Made by a program: the position numbers and the translations under genes
The notes under the pieces: generated by a model
What the model saw: only the letters and a program-made list of their open reading frames with translations
Told to the model about the DNA's origin: nothing
Databases searched by the model: none
Origin: Blastocatellia bacterium
GTDB lineage: Bacteria > Acidobacteriota > Blastocatellia > Pyrinomonadales > Pyrinomonadaceae
NCBI GenBank assembly: GCA_013695495.1
Contig: JACDAK010000142.1
Location: 1-6,594 of the forward strand
Reading direction: 5' to 3'
Length of the DNA: 6,594 nucleotides
Part shown: piece after piece, positions 1-5,998 of the stretch
How positions within the stretch are numbered: position 1 is the first letter of the stretch
Layout of the letters: every line of letters begins with the position of its first letter

Positions 1-1301
1 CGTATATTAATGAACTCAAAGATAAGATAGGCGAGGCTGTCACGCTTAAGGGCTGGCTTTACAACTCGCGTTCTAGCGGGAAGCTTGTGTTTTTGCAGCT
101 TCGGGATGGGACCGGGACGGTGCAGTGCGTGGTGTTCAAGGGCAATGATGAAGCTCTTTTTGACACAGCGAAAGGCGTCGGACAGGAATCGTCGATCATC
201 GTCACCGGGACTGTAAAAGAAGACGCACGGTCGGCGATCGGCGTTGAGCTCGACGTAACGGCTCTCGAAGTGCTGCAGAACGTCCACGACTATCCGATAA
301 CGCCAAAGCAGCACGGCACCGAGTTCCTGATGGAGAACCGCCATCTCTGGATCCGCTCCAAACGCCAGCACGCCGTGCTAAAGGTTCGCCACACCGTTAT
401 AAAAGCCGTCCGCGATTACTTCGACAGCAACGGTTTTACGCTCGCGGACACGCCCATCTTCACGCCGGCGGCATGCGAAGGCACGACAACGCTATTTGAG
501 GTGGACTATTTCGGCGACGACAAAGCGTATCTGACGCAATCCGGTCAGCTTTATAACGAAGCCACCGCCGCGGCGTTCGGAAAGTCCTACGCATTCGGTC
601 CGACCTTCCGCGCAGAGAAATCAAAGACGCGCCGCCACCTCACAGAGTTCTGGATGGTGGAACCCGAGGTCGCCTACGCGGGCTATGAAGACATGATGGA
701 CCTCGGCGAAGGCCTCATTCTATTCATCGTCGAACGCGTCCTCAACGACCGCAAGCACGAACTCGCCGCGCTCGAACGCGACACCACCGTGCTCGAAGCG
801 ATCAAGGGCCCGTTCCCCCGCGTGCATTACGACGAAGCCGTCAAAACGCTGCAAGAGGGCCATGCCAATGGCGAACTCGAGAACAGTTTCGAATGGGGCG
901 GCGATTTCGGAGCGCCCGACGAGACATATCTGTCCAAACAGTACGGCCAGCCGGTTTTCGTCCACCACTTCCCTACCGCTATCAAAGGCTTTTATTTTGA
1001 AGTTGATAAGGACCGGCCCGAATGCGCCCTCGGCATCGACCTGCTCGCCCCCGAAGGCTACGGCGAGATCATCGGCGGCGGCGAACGCGCCTCGTCGCTT
1101 CCCTATCTCGAAGAGCAGCTAAAGGCGCACGGCCTGCCGCAGGACATTTTCGAATGGTATCTCGACCTGCGCCGATACGGCAGCGTCCCGCACGCCGGCT
1201 TCGGCATGGGCATCGAGCGCACCGTCGCCTGGATGTGCGGCATCGAACACGTCCGCGAAACCATCCCATTCCCCCGCATGCTCTACCGCCTCCGGCCATA
1301 G
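1..1301 (+). CDS. asnS: Asparaginyl-tRNA synthetase, 5'-truncated by the window edge
   Basis: Cytoplasmic class II aminoacyl-tRNA synthetase that activates asparagine with ATP and charges tRNA-Asn. The frame is open from base 3 and reads YINELKDKIGEAVTLKGWLY, a normal AsnRS beginning, so only a few N-terminal residues are missing. The GTG at 87 lies inside the OB fold and is not the start. 432 residues are visible. The N-terminal OB-fold anticodon-binding domain covers about residues 10-95, including GWLYNSRSSGK and FLQLRDGTG. The catalytic domain follows. Motif 2 (FRAEKSKTRRHLTEFWMVEPE region, FRAE at visible residues 202-205) and motif 3 (GFGMGIER, bases 1197-1220) are intact. The QSGQLY segment and the EKSKTRRHLTEF sequence favour AsnRS over AspRS. 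The C-terminus IPFPRMLYRLRP is complete. The gene converges on the c-di-GMP gene, with 108 bp between the stop codons and no convincing terminator hairpin there. Confidence 0.96.
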   Translation, partial: YINELKDKIGEAVTLKGWLYNSRSSGKLVFLQLRDGTGTVQCVVFKGNDEALFDTAKGVGQESSIIVTGTVKEDARSAIGVELDVTALEVLQNVHDYPITPKQHGTEFLMENRHLWIRSKRQHAVLKVRHTVIKAVRDYFDSNGFTLADTPIFTPAACEGTTTLFEVDYFGDDKAYLTQSGQLYNEATAAAFGKSYAFGPTFRAEKSKTRRHLTEFWMVEPEVAYAGYEDMMDLGEGLILFIVERVLNDRKHELAALERDTTVLEAIKGPFPRVHYDEAVKTLQEGHANGELENSFEWGGDFGAPDETYLSKQYGQPVFVHHFPTAIKGFYFEVDKDRPECALGIDLLAPEGYGEIIGGGERASSLPYLEEQLKAHGLPQDIFEWYLDLRRYGSVPHAGFGMGIERTVAWMCGIEHVRETIPFPRMLYRLRP

Positions 1302-1409
1302 CTTTCGGGAAACGTGTGCGCGTTAGCTTGGCCCATTACATGACCCTAATATAAGCATCGCTGCAATATTGGAAGCCGCACAGGTAGACGCAGATCTTAA
1401 CACGTAGAG

Positions 1410-3380
1410 CTAGACCGCCATCGGCGTTCTGACAAGCTCATTTGTTGCAGACGGTGCACTGAGCAACTTTGTTGCCGCCTCGCGATTGAGAGGCCGTCCG
1501 AAAAGATATCCTTGTCCATACCCGCACTCTAGATCCCTCAATTGAAACGCTTGATCTTGCGTCTCAATGCCTTCGGCGATGATCTCAAGGCGAAGTGTCT
1601 TTGCAAGAGCGACGATCGTCTTCACGATCTGACGGTTATCTTCACCCTCTGCCAACTGATCGATAAAGGACCGGTCAATCTTGAGCGAACTTAAAGGAAG
1701 CCGATGCAAATTGTTGAGGCTGGAATAGCCCGTGCCAAAGTCGTCGATACTAATGCGGACGCCCATTTGATTCAGTTTCGTCATCGTGTCGATGATCGAA
1801 TCCGTGTTTTCGACCATCATTGTCTCCGTGATCTCCAGTTTCAATGTCGCCGGAGGGATGCCCGTTTCTTGTAATACTTCGCCCACGTGGTTTATAAAGT
1901 CCGGGTCCTGAAACTGACGGCATGACGCGTTAACACTCATCCAGATATCAGTATTCGACTTTGCACTCTGCCACTCGCGCAGTTGCATACAAGCCTCGCG
2001 CAACACCCATCTGCCGATCTTTACGATGAGATCTGAACCCTCTGCCAGTGGAATGAATTCTACCGGCGATATCATCCCCCTAATAGGATGCTGCCAACGG
2101 ATCAGGGCTTCAAAGCCGGCCAAGTTTCCAGCGTCCAGATGGACGATAGGCTGGTATACCAGGAGAAACTCTTTCCGCTCGAGCGCATCGCGTATATCGG
2201 TCTCGAGCCTCAAAAGCCGCGACACCGCTTCTTGCATCTCCGGTTCGAACACCACCCATTGAGCTCTGCCCCGACGCTTAGCCTGATAAAGAGCCGTGTC
2301 GGCGTCCCGCAGAATATGTTCGAAGCGCTCGTAATCACGGTTCCAAACCGCTATTCCGATGCTAAAGGTCGCATCGATCTTTCGGCCATCAACCGTGTAC
2401 GTTTCCGACAGTTCAGATACTGCGCGCTCTACAAAGCCGGAAATTTCTTCCGTGGTCACGTCGTCTACGATCATCGCAAACTCGTCTCCGCCGAGTCGCG
2501 CAACAGTGTCGGTTTCTCTGAAGACGGAAGTCAGCCTCGAAGCGATCTGCTGCAGCAGCTCATCACCAAGTAGGTGCCCGAACGTATCGTTCACCAGCTT
2601 AAATCGGTCGAGGTCGAGATATACCACTGCAAAATAAGAATCGATTTTCCGAGAAGAACGCCGAAACGCAACATCTAGTCTGTCGATGAACAACGCTCGG
2701 TTGGACAAGCCGGTGAGCGCGTCGTGGAACGCATCATGCAAGAGTTGCTCTTCAGCTCGCTTCTTTTCGCTGATATCGCTGATGTGAAACAGAAAGTGGG
2801 GTGTGCCGTCCAGCCCAGGTATCATCGACGAACTCCATGTCACCCAGATGCTGCCGCCGTCCTCTCGCGTCATCTCGAAGTCGAGAGAGACCGACCCCCT
2901 GTCGTCATTTGCCAGGCGCGCAAGTTCTAAGAGAAACGCGTCTCGATACTCCGGTTTTATAAATTGTATAAACTCTGAACCGTCGGCACCGGAATTATCT
3001 ATCGCGAGCATCGTCCGGATAGCTTCATTCGTTTGGATTATTTTACCTGTGGTCGATACGAGCAAGGCTCCGACGGAAGCACTCTCAAAGGCGGCCCGGA
3101 ACTGGGCTTCACGCTCGAGGATGGTTGCGTTCAGCGTATTTTGCTTATCGAGATGGGTCGTAACCTCGGCAACGTGCCGGCTTAGGTGTTCACGTCGGTC
3201 TCGCGCGAGCCTCAAATACTTGGCTAAAAGCTGATTAACGGCGAATCCGGCTATCGATAAAGGCGCGAAGAACAAGAATGCATAATTGTTATGGTAGATC
3301 GCAAATGCCACAGATCCGGCTAGGCAAACAATTCCGAGAAACAATGATACTATCTGAAAAAAACGCTCACGGGTTATCAT
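1410..3380 (-). CDS. Membrane-anchored PAS-GGDEF-EAL protein (bifunctional c-di-GMP diguanylate cyclase/phosphodiesterase)
   Basis: 656 residues, predicted to make and/or degrade the second messenger c-di-GMP at the inner membrane. Two hydrophobic segments (about 9-29 and 33-52) form a hairpin with almost no periplasmic loop. A charged helical linker (53-92), a PAS domain with its PAC end (about 91-205), GGDEF (about 213-378) and EAL (about 390-640) follow. The GGDEF site is intact: D256, N264, D265 and G297-G-D-E-F301. An inhibitory I-site RETD lies at 288-291, six residues before the motif as expected. EAL residues are also intact: E424-A-L, N484, E516, D546-D547 in DDFGTGYSSL, K567, E603 and Q623. 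Both activities are therefore possible; which dominates cannot be read from sequence. The signal sensed by PAS is unknown. The start is the first ATG after an in-frame TAA at 3384-3386; no Shine-Dalgarno precedes it. Divergent from the peroxiredoxin gene. Confidence 0.95.
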   Translation of the reverse strand: MITRERFFQIVSLFLGIVCLAGSVAFAIYHNNYAFLFFAPLSIAGFAVNQLLAKYLRLARDRREHLSRHVAEVTTHLDKQNTLNATILEREAQFRAAFESASVGALLVSTTGKIIQTNEAIRTMLAIDNSGADGSEFIQFIKPEYRDAFLLELARLANDDRGSVSLDFEMTREDGGSIWVTWSSSMIPGLDGTPHFLFHISDISEKKRAEEQLLHDAFHDALTGLSNRALFIDRLDVAFRRSSRKIDSYFAVVYLDLDRFKLVNDTFGHLLGDELLQQIASRLTSVFRETDTVARLGGDEFAMIVDDVTTEEISGFVERAVSELSETYTVDGRKIDATFSIGIAVWNRDYERFEHILRDADTALYQAKRRGRAQWVVFEPEMQEAVSRLLRLETDIRDALERKEFLLVYQPIVHLDAGNLAGFEALIRWQHPIRGMISPVEFIPLAEGSDLIVKIGRWVLREACMQLREWQSAKSNTDIWMSVNASCRQFQDPDFINHVGEVLQETGIPPATLKLEITETMMVENTDSIIDTMTKLNQMGVRISIDDFGTGYSSLNNLHRLPLSSLKIDRSFIDQLAEGEDNRQIVKTIVALAKTLRLEIIAEGIETQDQAFQLRDLECGYGQGYLFGRPLNREAATKLLSAPSATNELVRTPMAV

Positions 3381-3432
3381 AAATTAAGGAGGCGATGGTG
3401 CTGGGTGGAATGAAGGAAAGCAGAAACTATCC

Positions 3433-3459
3433 TTAAACGAGTTTAAACCCACTTTAACC
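3433..3459. promoter_or_regulatory. Phased TTAAAC-like boxes; possible operator between divergent genes
   Basis: A perfect inverted repeat, TTAAAC-GA-GTTTAA, covers 3433-3446. The second arm is part of the 8-bp palindrome GTTTAAAC (3441-3448). Read as direct repeats, TTAAAC begins at 3433 and 3443, and TTAACC at 3454, a spacing of 10-11 bp or one helical turn. The set lies across the predicted minus-strand -10 box and 20-45 bp before the peroxiredoxin start, where a shared regulator could act on both genes. AT-rich short repeats also arise by chance, so this is a candidate only. Confidence 0.3.
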
Positions 3460-3468
3460 ACCGGTCAA
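3440..3468 (-). promoter_or_regulatory. Candidate sigma70-type promoter for the PAS-GGDEF-EAL gene
   Basis: Read on the minus strand, TTGACC (bases 3468-3463; five of six matches to the -35 consensus) is followed by exactly 17 bp and then TAAACT (3445-3440; four of six matches to TATAAT). Transcription would start near 3433, leaving a leader of about 50 nt before the ATG at 3380. The -10 box overlaps the TTAAAC-GA-GTTTAA inverted repeat, so a protein bound there would block it. This is a prediction from spacing and consensus only; the host's promoter rules are unknown. Confidence 0.35.
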
Positions 3469-3474
3469 TATATT
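3469..3474 (+). promoter_or_regulatory. TATATT box directly before the peroxiredoxin ATG (possible leaderless promoter)
   Basis: TATATT differs from TATAAT at one position and ends five bases before the ATG at 3480. A -10 box here would start the transcript at or very near the ATG, which fits the absence of a Shine-Dalgarno. No good -35 box lies 16-19 bp upstream, which weakens the call. It partly faces the TTGACC box of the minus-strand promoter. Confidence 0.25.
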
Positions 3475-3479
3475 TCTTT

Positions 3480-3959
3480 ATGAACAACGCTTTATCGCAG
3501 GGTCAAGTCTTACCCGATTTCGAGTTACCGTCCATCAGAGGAGATAAATGGCATCTCGCGAGTTACCACGGCCGCGTTGTAGTACTGCTATTTTATCCCG
3601 GGAACGAAACAATGGTATGCACAAAACAACTCTGCTCAGTTCGAGATAATTGGTCGCAATACTTCGATACCGGAGCGGAAATTGTTGGTATCTCGCCCGG
3701 CACCCCAGACGAACATAGAACGTTCGCTTCCCGTCATCATCTGCCGTTCGATCTGTTGGCGGACGCCGGGCGCGAGGTCACAAAGAGATTTGTGAAGCAC
3801 ACGATCTGGCCGATCTGGGCCACACGCGGAATAGTTATTATCGATGCGAAAGGTCTTATCCGATTTCGCGATGTTATGCTTCGAGCCTTTCGCCCTAATG
3901 ACGACGCGATCCTCTCGGAGATCCACCTTGCTGAATATGACCTTGTCGCAGGCAATTGA
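3480..3959 (+). CDS. Peroxiredoxin, BCP/PrxQ-type (AhpC/TSA redoxin family)
   Basis: 159-residue thioredoxin-fold enzyme, the usual length for BCP/PrxQ. It is predicted to reduce hydrogen peroxide or organic hydroperoxides in the cytoplasm, with thioredoxin-like recycling. The N-terminus QGQVLPDFELPSIRGDKWHL is typical of the family. The active site has P40, T44 and peroxidatic C47 (FYPGNETMVC). C52 follows five residues later, the position of the resolving cysteine in the alpha-2 type of BCP/PrxQ, so an intramolecular disulphide is likely. R116 in ATRGIVIID matches the conserved catalytic arginine. M45 stands where many BCPs have proline (T-P-x-C), though other peroxiredoxins vary there. No signal peptide. 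No Shine-Dalgarno is visible; a TATATT at 3469-3474 lies five bases before the ATG. No in-frame start exists upstream, back to the TAA at 3444-3446. It stands alone on its strand, divergent from the c-di-GMP gene. Confidence 0.92.
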   Translation: MNNALSQGQVLPDFELPSIRGDKWHLASYHGRVVVLLFYPGNETMVCTKQLCSVRDNWSQYFDTGAEIVGISPGTPDEHRTFASRHHLPFDLLADAGREVTKRFVKHTIWPIWATRGIVIIDAKGLIRFRDVMLRAFRPNDDAILSEIHLAEYDLVAGN

Positions 3960-3973
3960 GTGTGCCGTACATC

Positions 3974-3987
3974 GCCGCCATGGCGGC
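3974..3987. repeat. 14-bp perfect palindrome just after the peroxiredoxin stop
   Basis: GCCGCCATGGCGGC is fully self-complementary and starts 15 bases after the stop codon. As RNA it would form about five G-C pairs closed by a CATG loop. No T tract follows, so it is not a standard intrinsic terminator. It could protect the 3' end of the mRNA or be a protein site. Confidence 0.4.
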
Positions 3988-4052
3988 CAACACGTAAAAT
4001 TAGTGAGTTATCTCTGGATGGAGGAGCATGACCCCAAACCTCGCATGTCTGG

Positions 4053-4113
4053 GCGGGCGTCCGCGCTTCGCCTAAAAGGCGCCCGCATTTACTGCCCGCT
4101 GCCGTAGCAGGGG
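4053..4113. repeat. GC-rich double stem-loop, REP-like element A
   Basis: The arms GCGGGCG (4053-4059) and CGCCCGC (4080-4086) are perfect reverse complements. A short CGCCT-AAA-AGGCG hairpin (4069-4081) can stack inside the outer GCGGG/CCCGC pairs. A second stem follows at 4095-4113: CCC plus CTGC, loop CGTA, then GCAG plus GGG, with one bulged G. The inner segment GTCCGCGCTTCGCCTAA (4059-4075) recurs at 4492-4508 with one mismatch. This resembles dispersed palindromic repeats of bacterial intergenic DNA; copy number elsewhere is unknown. Confidence 0.5.
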
Positions 4114-4323
4114 TTTAAGCGGCTCATTTTGGGAGCTGAGGGTCCGCGGTCGGTTGATCTCGAATGCGGGTGCCTAAGGGTTGTGCCCGAAAGCAAAAAA
4201 AAGTTTCTCCAAATCGCCTTTTCGCCAACAATGTCACCTACCTAACACCAACCAGTCTCCAAACACTGTAATCTTTTGATATTGGCGAATGGCCCAGGGT
4301 AGCATCCTAATCTCGCAAGGGTA

Positions 4324-4336
4324 TCTGCGGGATCGG
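4324..4336. repeat. 13-bp direct repeat, copy 1
   Basis: TCTGCGGGATCGG is found here and again at 4617-4629, 293 bp apart, on either side of the hairpin cluster. In both copies GAAAA follows within a few bases. Chance matches of this length are unlikely inside one 700-bp intergenic region, but not negligible over the whole window. Confidence 0.45.
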
Positions 4337-4499
4337 GGAAAACGTCCCGAGCCATCCAAACTGGTTCTCGAGCGTCCATTGCCGAGAACCGCAAGTCGCG
4401 AAAGCGCCGGAAACCGCTGCGTTCAAAACGAACCCAGCGGTTTTCGACTGTCTGCGCCTAGCGGGAGCCATGCTTCCGTGCGGACAAGAGTGTCCGCGC
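4333..4499. other. Run of six hairpins; candidate structured RNA or composite palindromic repeat
   Basis: Six stem-loops follow one another with little DNA between them. S1: TCGGG 4333-4337 with CCCGA 4346-4350. S2: GGTTCTCG 4363-4370 with CGAGAACC 4383-4390, perfect, 12-nt loop. S3: CGC-GAAA-GCG 4397-4406, a GNRA-type tetraloop. S4: the long stem 4408-4446. S5: GGGAGC 4463-4468 with GCTTCC 4472-4477, one G-T pair. S6: GCGGACA 4480-4486 with TGTCCGC 4491-4497, loop AGAG, extendable to 4478-4499. No protein explains this. Strand is unknown, since stems look alike on both, and no clear promoter is seen. Confidence 0.45.
4408..4446. terminator. Strong hairpin with A-rich and T-rich flanks; possible bidirectional terminator
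   Basis: AAACCGCTG (4411-4419) pairs perfectly with CAGCGGTTT (4435-4443). CGG before it pairs with TCG after it (one G-T), and GTTC/GAAC (4421-4424 with 4430-4433) continues inward past one C-C mismatch to a 5-nt loop. The 3' side ends in TTTT on the plus strand, and the minus strand likewise ends in TTT. The T run is short and no gene ends close by (peroxiredoxin stops about 450 bp upstream), so the terminator role is uncertain; it may be one stem of the wider structured region. Confidence 0.3.
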
Positions 4500-4508
4500 T
4501 CCGCCTAA
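4461..4508. repeat. REP-like element B, related to element A
   Basis: Two back-to-back hairpins (4463-4477 and 4478-4499) run directly into GTCCGCGCTCCGCCTAA (4492-4508), which matches 4059-4075 of element A at 16 of 17 positions. In element A this segment sits inside a different stem, so the two share a core rather than being full copies. Confidence 0.45.
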
Positions 4509-4616
4509 CACCTACGAAAAGGCTGCGCCGCACCGCCCTCGGCATCCGGCCACCTGCCCTTTAACCGAATCCATTCCTTGTCCTTAGTCGAAACTCCATT
4601 CTGAACAATTTGCTTC

Positions 4617-4629
4617 TCTGCGGGATCGG
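4617..4629. repeat. 13-bp direct repeat, copy 2
   Basis: Second exact copy of the 13-mer at 4324-4336. It lies in the presumed leader of the hydrolase gene, about 54 bp before its ATG. Confidence 0.45.
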
Positions 4630-4673
4630 TGCGAAAATCTGCGGCATCTGTTCCTGTGCAATTCCTTTTCTTC

Positions 4674-4679
4674 GGAGGG
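4674..4679 (+). promoter_or_regulatory. Shine-Dalgarno that sets the hydrolase start
   Basis: GGAGGG is followed by TTT and the ATG at 4683. It picks this ATG over the in-frame GTG at 4629, which has no such sequence before it and would bury the signal peptide. The 12 bases GAGGGTTTATGA (4675-4686) recur exactly at the crcB start (6175-6186). Confidence 0.75.
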
Positions 4680-4682
4680 TTT

Positions 4683-5921
4683 ATGAGAAAGATAACTGCT
4701 GTGCTTTTGGGGATCATTGCCGTGCTATGTTTCGCGCTCCACCCGGTCGAGGCTCAGCGCTTGGTGCGCACATCGCTCAGCGGGACCATGACGCCCGCCA
4801 GCGTCAACGAACGGATGCGAAGCGTGTTCACAGAAGCCGCACCGCCCGCGGCGACGGCGGACATCGACCTCATCAAGATCACGTACACCTCCACCGACCA
4901 GGCGGGCAGGCCCGCCACGTTGTCGGGCCTTGTGGCGATGCCGCGCGGGGGAGCTCCCAGGGGGCTAGTCGTCTTTAATCACGGCACAATCTTTGATCGC
5001 CGACGCTCGCCGTCCCGCTGGAAAGGCGCGCGCGACGATTCAGAAGCCGAAACGGCAACGCTCGCCTTCGCCTCGGGGGGCTATGCGGTGGCGATGCCCG
5101 ACTACATCGGCCTCGGCGACCATGTGGGCACGCATCCCTATCCGCTAAATGTCGTCAACGCACGGTCAGCGGTCGATATTATCGGCGCCGCACGCAGCCT
5201 CGCCGCGCGACAGAATTATCAGCTCGGCAACCGCCTCTTTGTCACCGGATATTCCGAAGGCGGCGGTGTCGCGATGGCGCTGACGAAAGAGCTCGAATCC
5301 ATGCCGGGCTCGGCATATCGCGTAACGGCAGCCGCACCCGCGTCGGGCTCCTACGACCTTACCGGAGCGACCCTCGACTTTTTGCTAAGGCCCACCGGCG
5401 CCCCCGAAGGCTTCGTCATCCGTCTCTATCTGCTCTCTTATTCGGCGTTTTCGTTCCACAAGAACAACGGAGCAAAGCTCACCGACTATTTCAAACCCGC
5501 AATGTCTTTCTCGATCGCGCAAAACTACAAACGCACGCTCACCGACGAAGACCTTATCAAACGCCTCGCGGTCACATCGGCCCTCATGCGGGCGAACAAC
5601 TCGCTTCGCAATGTGTTAACCGACCGTTTCGTGCGCGTGATGGAAGCCAAAGACACAAGTGACCCCGTCATCCGCGAACTCGCCGCCAACAATGTGTACG
5701 ATTGGGCACCGCGCACACCCATGCTGCTCATAAATCTCGAAGGCGACACCATCGTCGACCCCGCAAACACCGACAACGCACTCCGGGCGATGCGTGCCCG
5801 CGGCGTTCCGGCCGCCAACCTTCAGCACCGCGTCATCCGCAACCCCCAACTCAACCACATCACCGCCGTCCCGACCGCCCTAGCCCACGCGCGCGCATAT
5901 TTCGACAACCAGCCCCGCTAA
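4683..5921 (+). CDS. Secreted alpha/beta-hydrolase (predicted esterase/lipase-like serine hydrolase)
   Basis: 412 residues from the ATG that follows a good Shine-Dalgarno. Residues 1-24 form a Sec signal peptide: RK, a hydrophobic core ITAVLLGIIAVLCFAL, then HPVEA before the likely cleavage at A24-Q25. AVLC is not a proper lipobox, so export to the periplasm or outside is likelier than lipid anchoring. The mature part has the alpha/beta-hydrolase order: oxyanion-loop NHG (99-101), nucleophile S191 in GYSEGG, a mostly helical insert of roughly 240-335 that may form a lid, D355 in LEGDTIVDP, and H392 in LNHITAV. The family includes secreted lipases, esterases and some peptidases; the substrate cannot be told from sequence. 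It appears to be a single-gene unit with a 261-bp gap before crcB. GC on a sampled line is about 63%. Confidence 0.88.
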   Translation: MRKITAVLLGIIAVLCFALHPVEAQRLVRTSLSGTMTPASVNERMRSVFTEAAPPAATADIDLIKITYTSTDQAGRPATLSGLVAMPRGGAPRGLVVFNHGTIFDRRRSPSRWKGARDDSEAETATLAFASGGYAVAMPDYIGLGDHVGTHPYPLNVVNARSAVDIIGAARSLAARQNYQLGNRLFVTGYSEGGGVAMALTKELESMPGSAYRVTAAAPASGSYDLTGATLDFLLRPTGAPEGFVIRLYLLSYSAFSFHKNNGAKLTDYFKPAMSFSIAQNYKRTLTDEDLIKRLAVTSALMRANNSLRNVLTDRFVRVMEAKDTSDPVIRELAANNVYDWAPRTPMLLINLEGDTIVDPANTDNALRAMRARGVPAANLQHRVIRNPQLNHITAVPTALAHARAYFDNQPR

Positions 5922-5937
5922 CCTCACCGCAGATCGA

Positions 5938-5950
5938 GCGGCATAGCCGC
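5938..5950. repeat. Short perfect hairpin after the hydrolase stop
   Basis: GCGGC-ATA-GCCGC begins 17 bases after the hydrolase stop codon. No T tract follows, so it is at most a weak or Rho-assisted 3' end structure. Confidence 0.35.
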
Positions 5951-5984
5951 AAGACCGAGAGCGGTTTGCATCAACGCATCTTAA

Positions 5985-5998
5985 GCTCCGTCGGAGCG
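5985..5998. repeat. GCTCC-GTC-GGAGC hairpin followed by an AT-rich box, REP-like element C
   Basis: GCTCC (5985-5989) and GGAGC (5993-5997) enclose a 3-base loop and are followed by GGTCTGTTTATAG and, 15 bases on, an alternating TA tract (6024-6031). A small GC-rich palindrome next to an AT-rich tail is a common layout for dispersed intergenic repeats. I cannot count copies from this window. Confidence 0.35.

Larger units (their letters stand above)
3960..4682. other. 723-bp intergenic region without a credible gene, rich in inverted repeats
   Basis: No frame here looks like a protein gene. The longest, 4289-4564, has no ribosome binding site, runs straight through the hairpin arms and gives an Arg/Ser/Pro-rich product of no recognisable family. 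No tRNA, rRNA or transposase is visible. The region holds the GC-rich element at 4053-4113, an A8 run at 4195-4202, a distant 8-bp inverted repeat (TTCGCCAA 4221-4228 with TTGGCGAA 4282-4289), the hairpin run at 4333-4499 and the leader of the hydrolase gene. Confidence 0.7.

Noticed and set aside
87..89. GTG as the start of asnS
   Set aside because: It lies within the conserved OB-fold sequence; the frame continues upstream to base 3 with good AsnRS sequence, so the gene is cut by the window edge.
1302..1409. Bidirectional terminator between the convergent genes
   Set aside because: Only an 8-bp AT-rich palindrome (CAATATTG) is found, with no GC-rich stem plus T run on either strand.
2088..2573. 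161-codon frame antisense to the c-di-GMP gene
   Set aside because: It lies opposite intact GGDEF and EAL coding sequence and shows no domain of its own.
4164..4202. Hairpin next to the A8 run as an intrinsic terminator
   Set aside because: For the plus strand the run is A rather than T; for the minus strand no stable stem precedes the T8.
4289..4564. 91-codon open frame in the large intergenic gap
   Set aside because: No ribosome binding site, Arg/Ser/Pro-rich product without recognisable family, and it passes through both arms of several hairpins, so it looks like translated repeat DNA.
4629..4682. Upstream GTG start for the hydrolase, adding 18 residues
   Set aside because: It has no SD, and the extra residues would displace the clear signal peptide, whose own ATG at 4683 has a GGAGGG before it.
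3960..4682. Transposon remnant, tRNA or CRISPR array
   Set aside because: No transposase fragment, cloverleaf or regularly spaced repeats; the two related elements share a short core only and the spacing is irregular.
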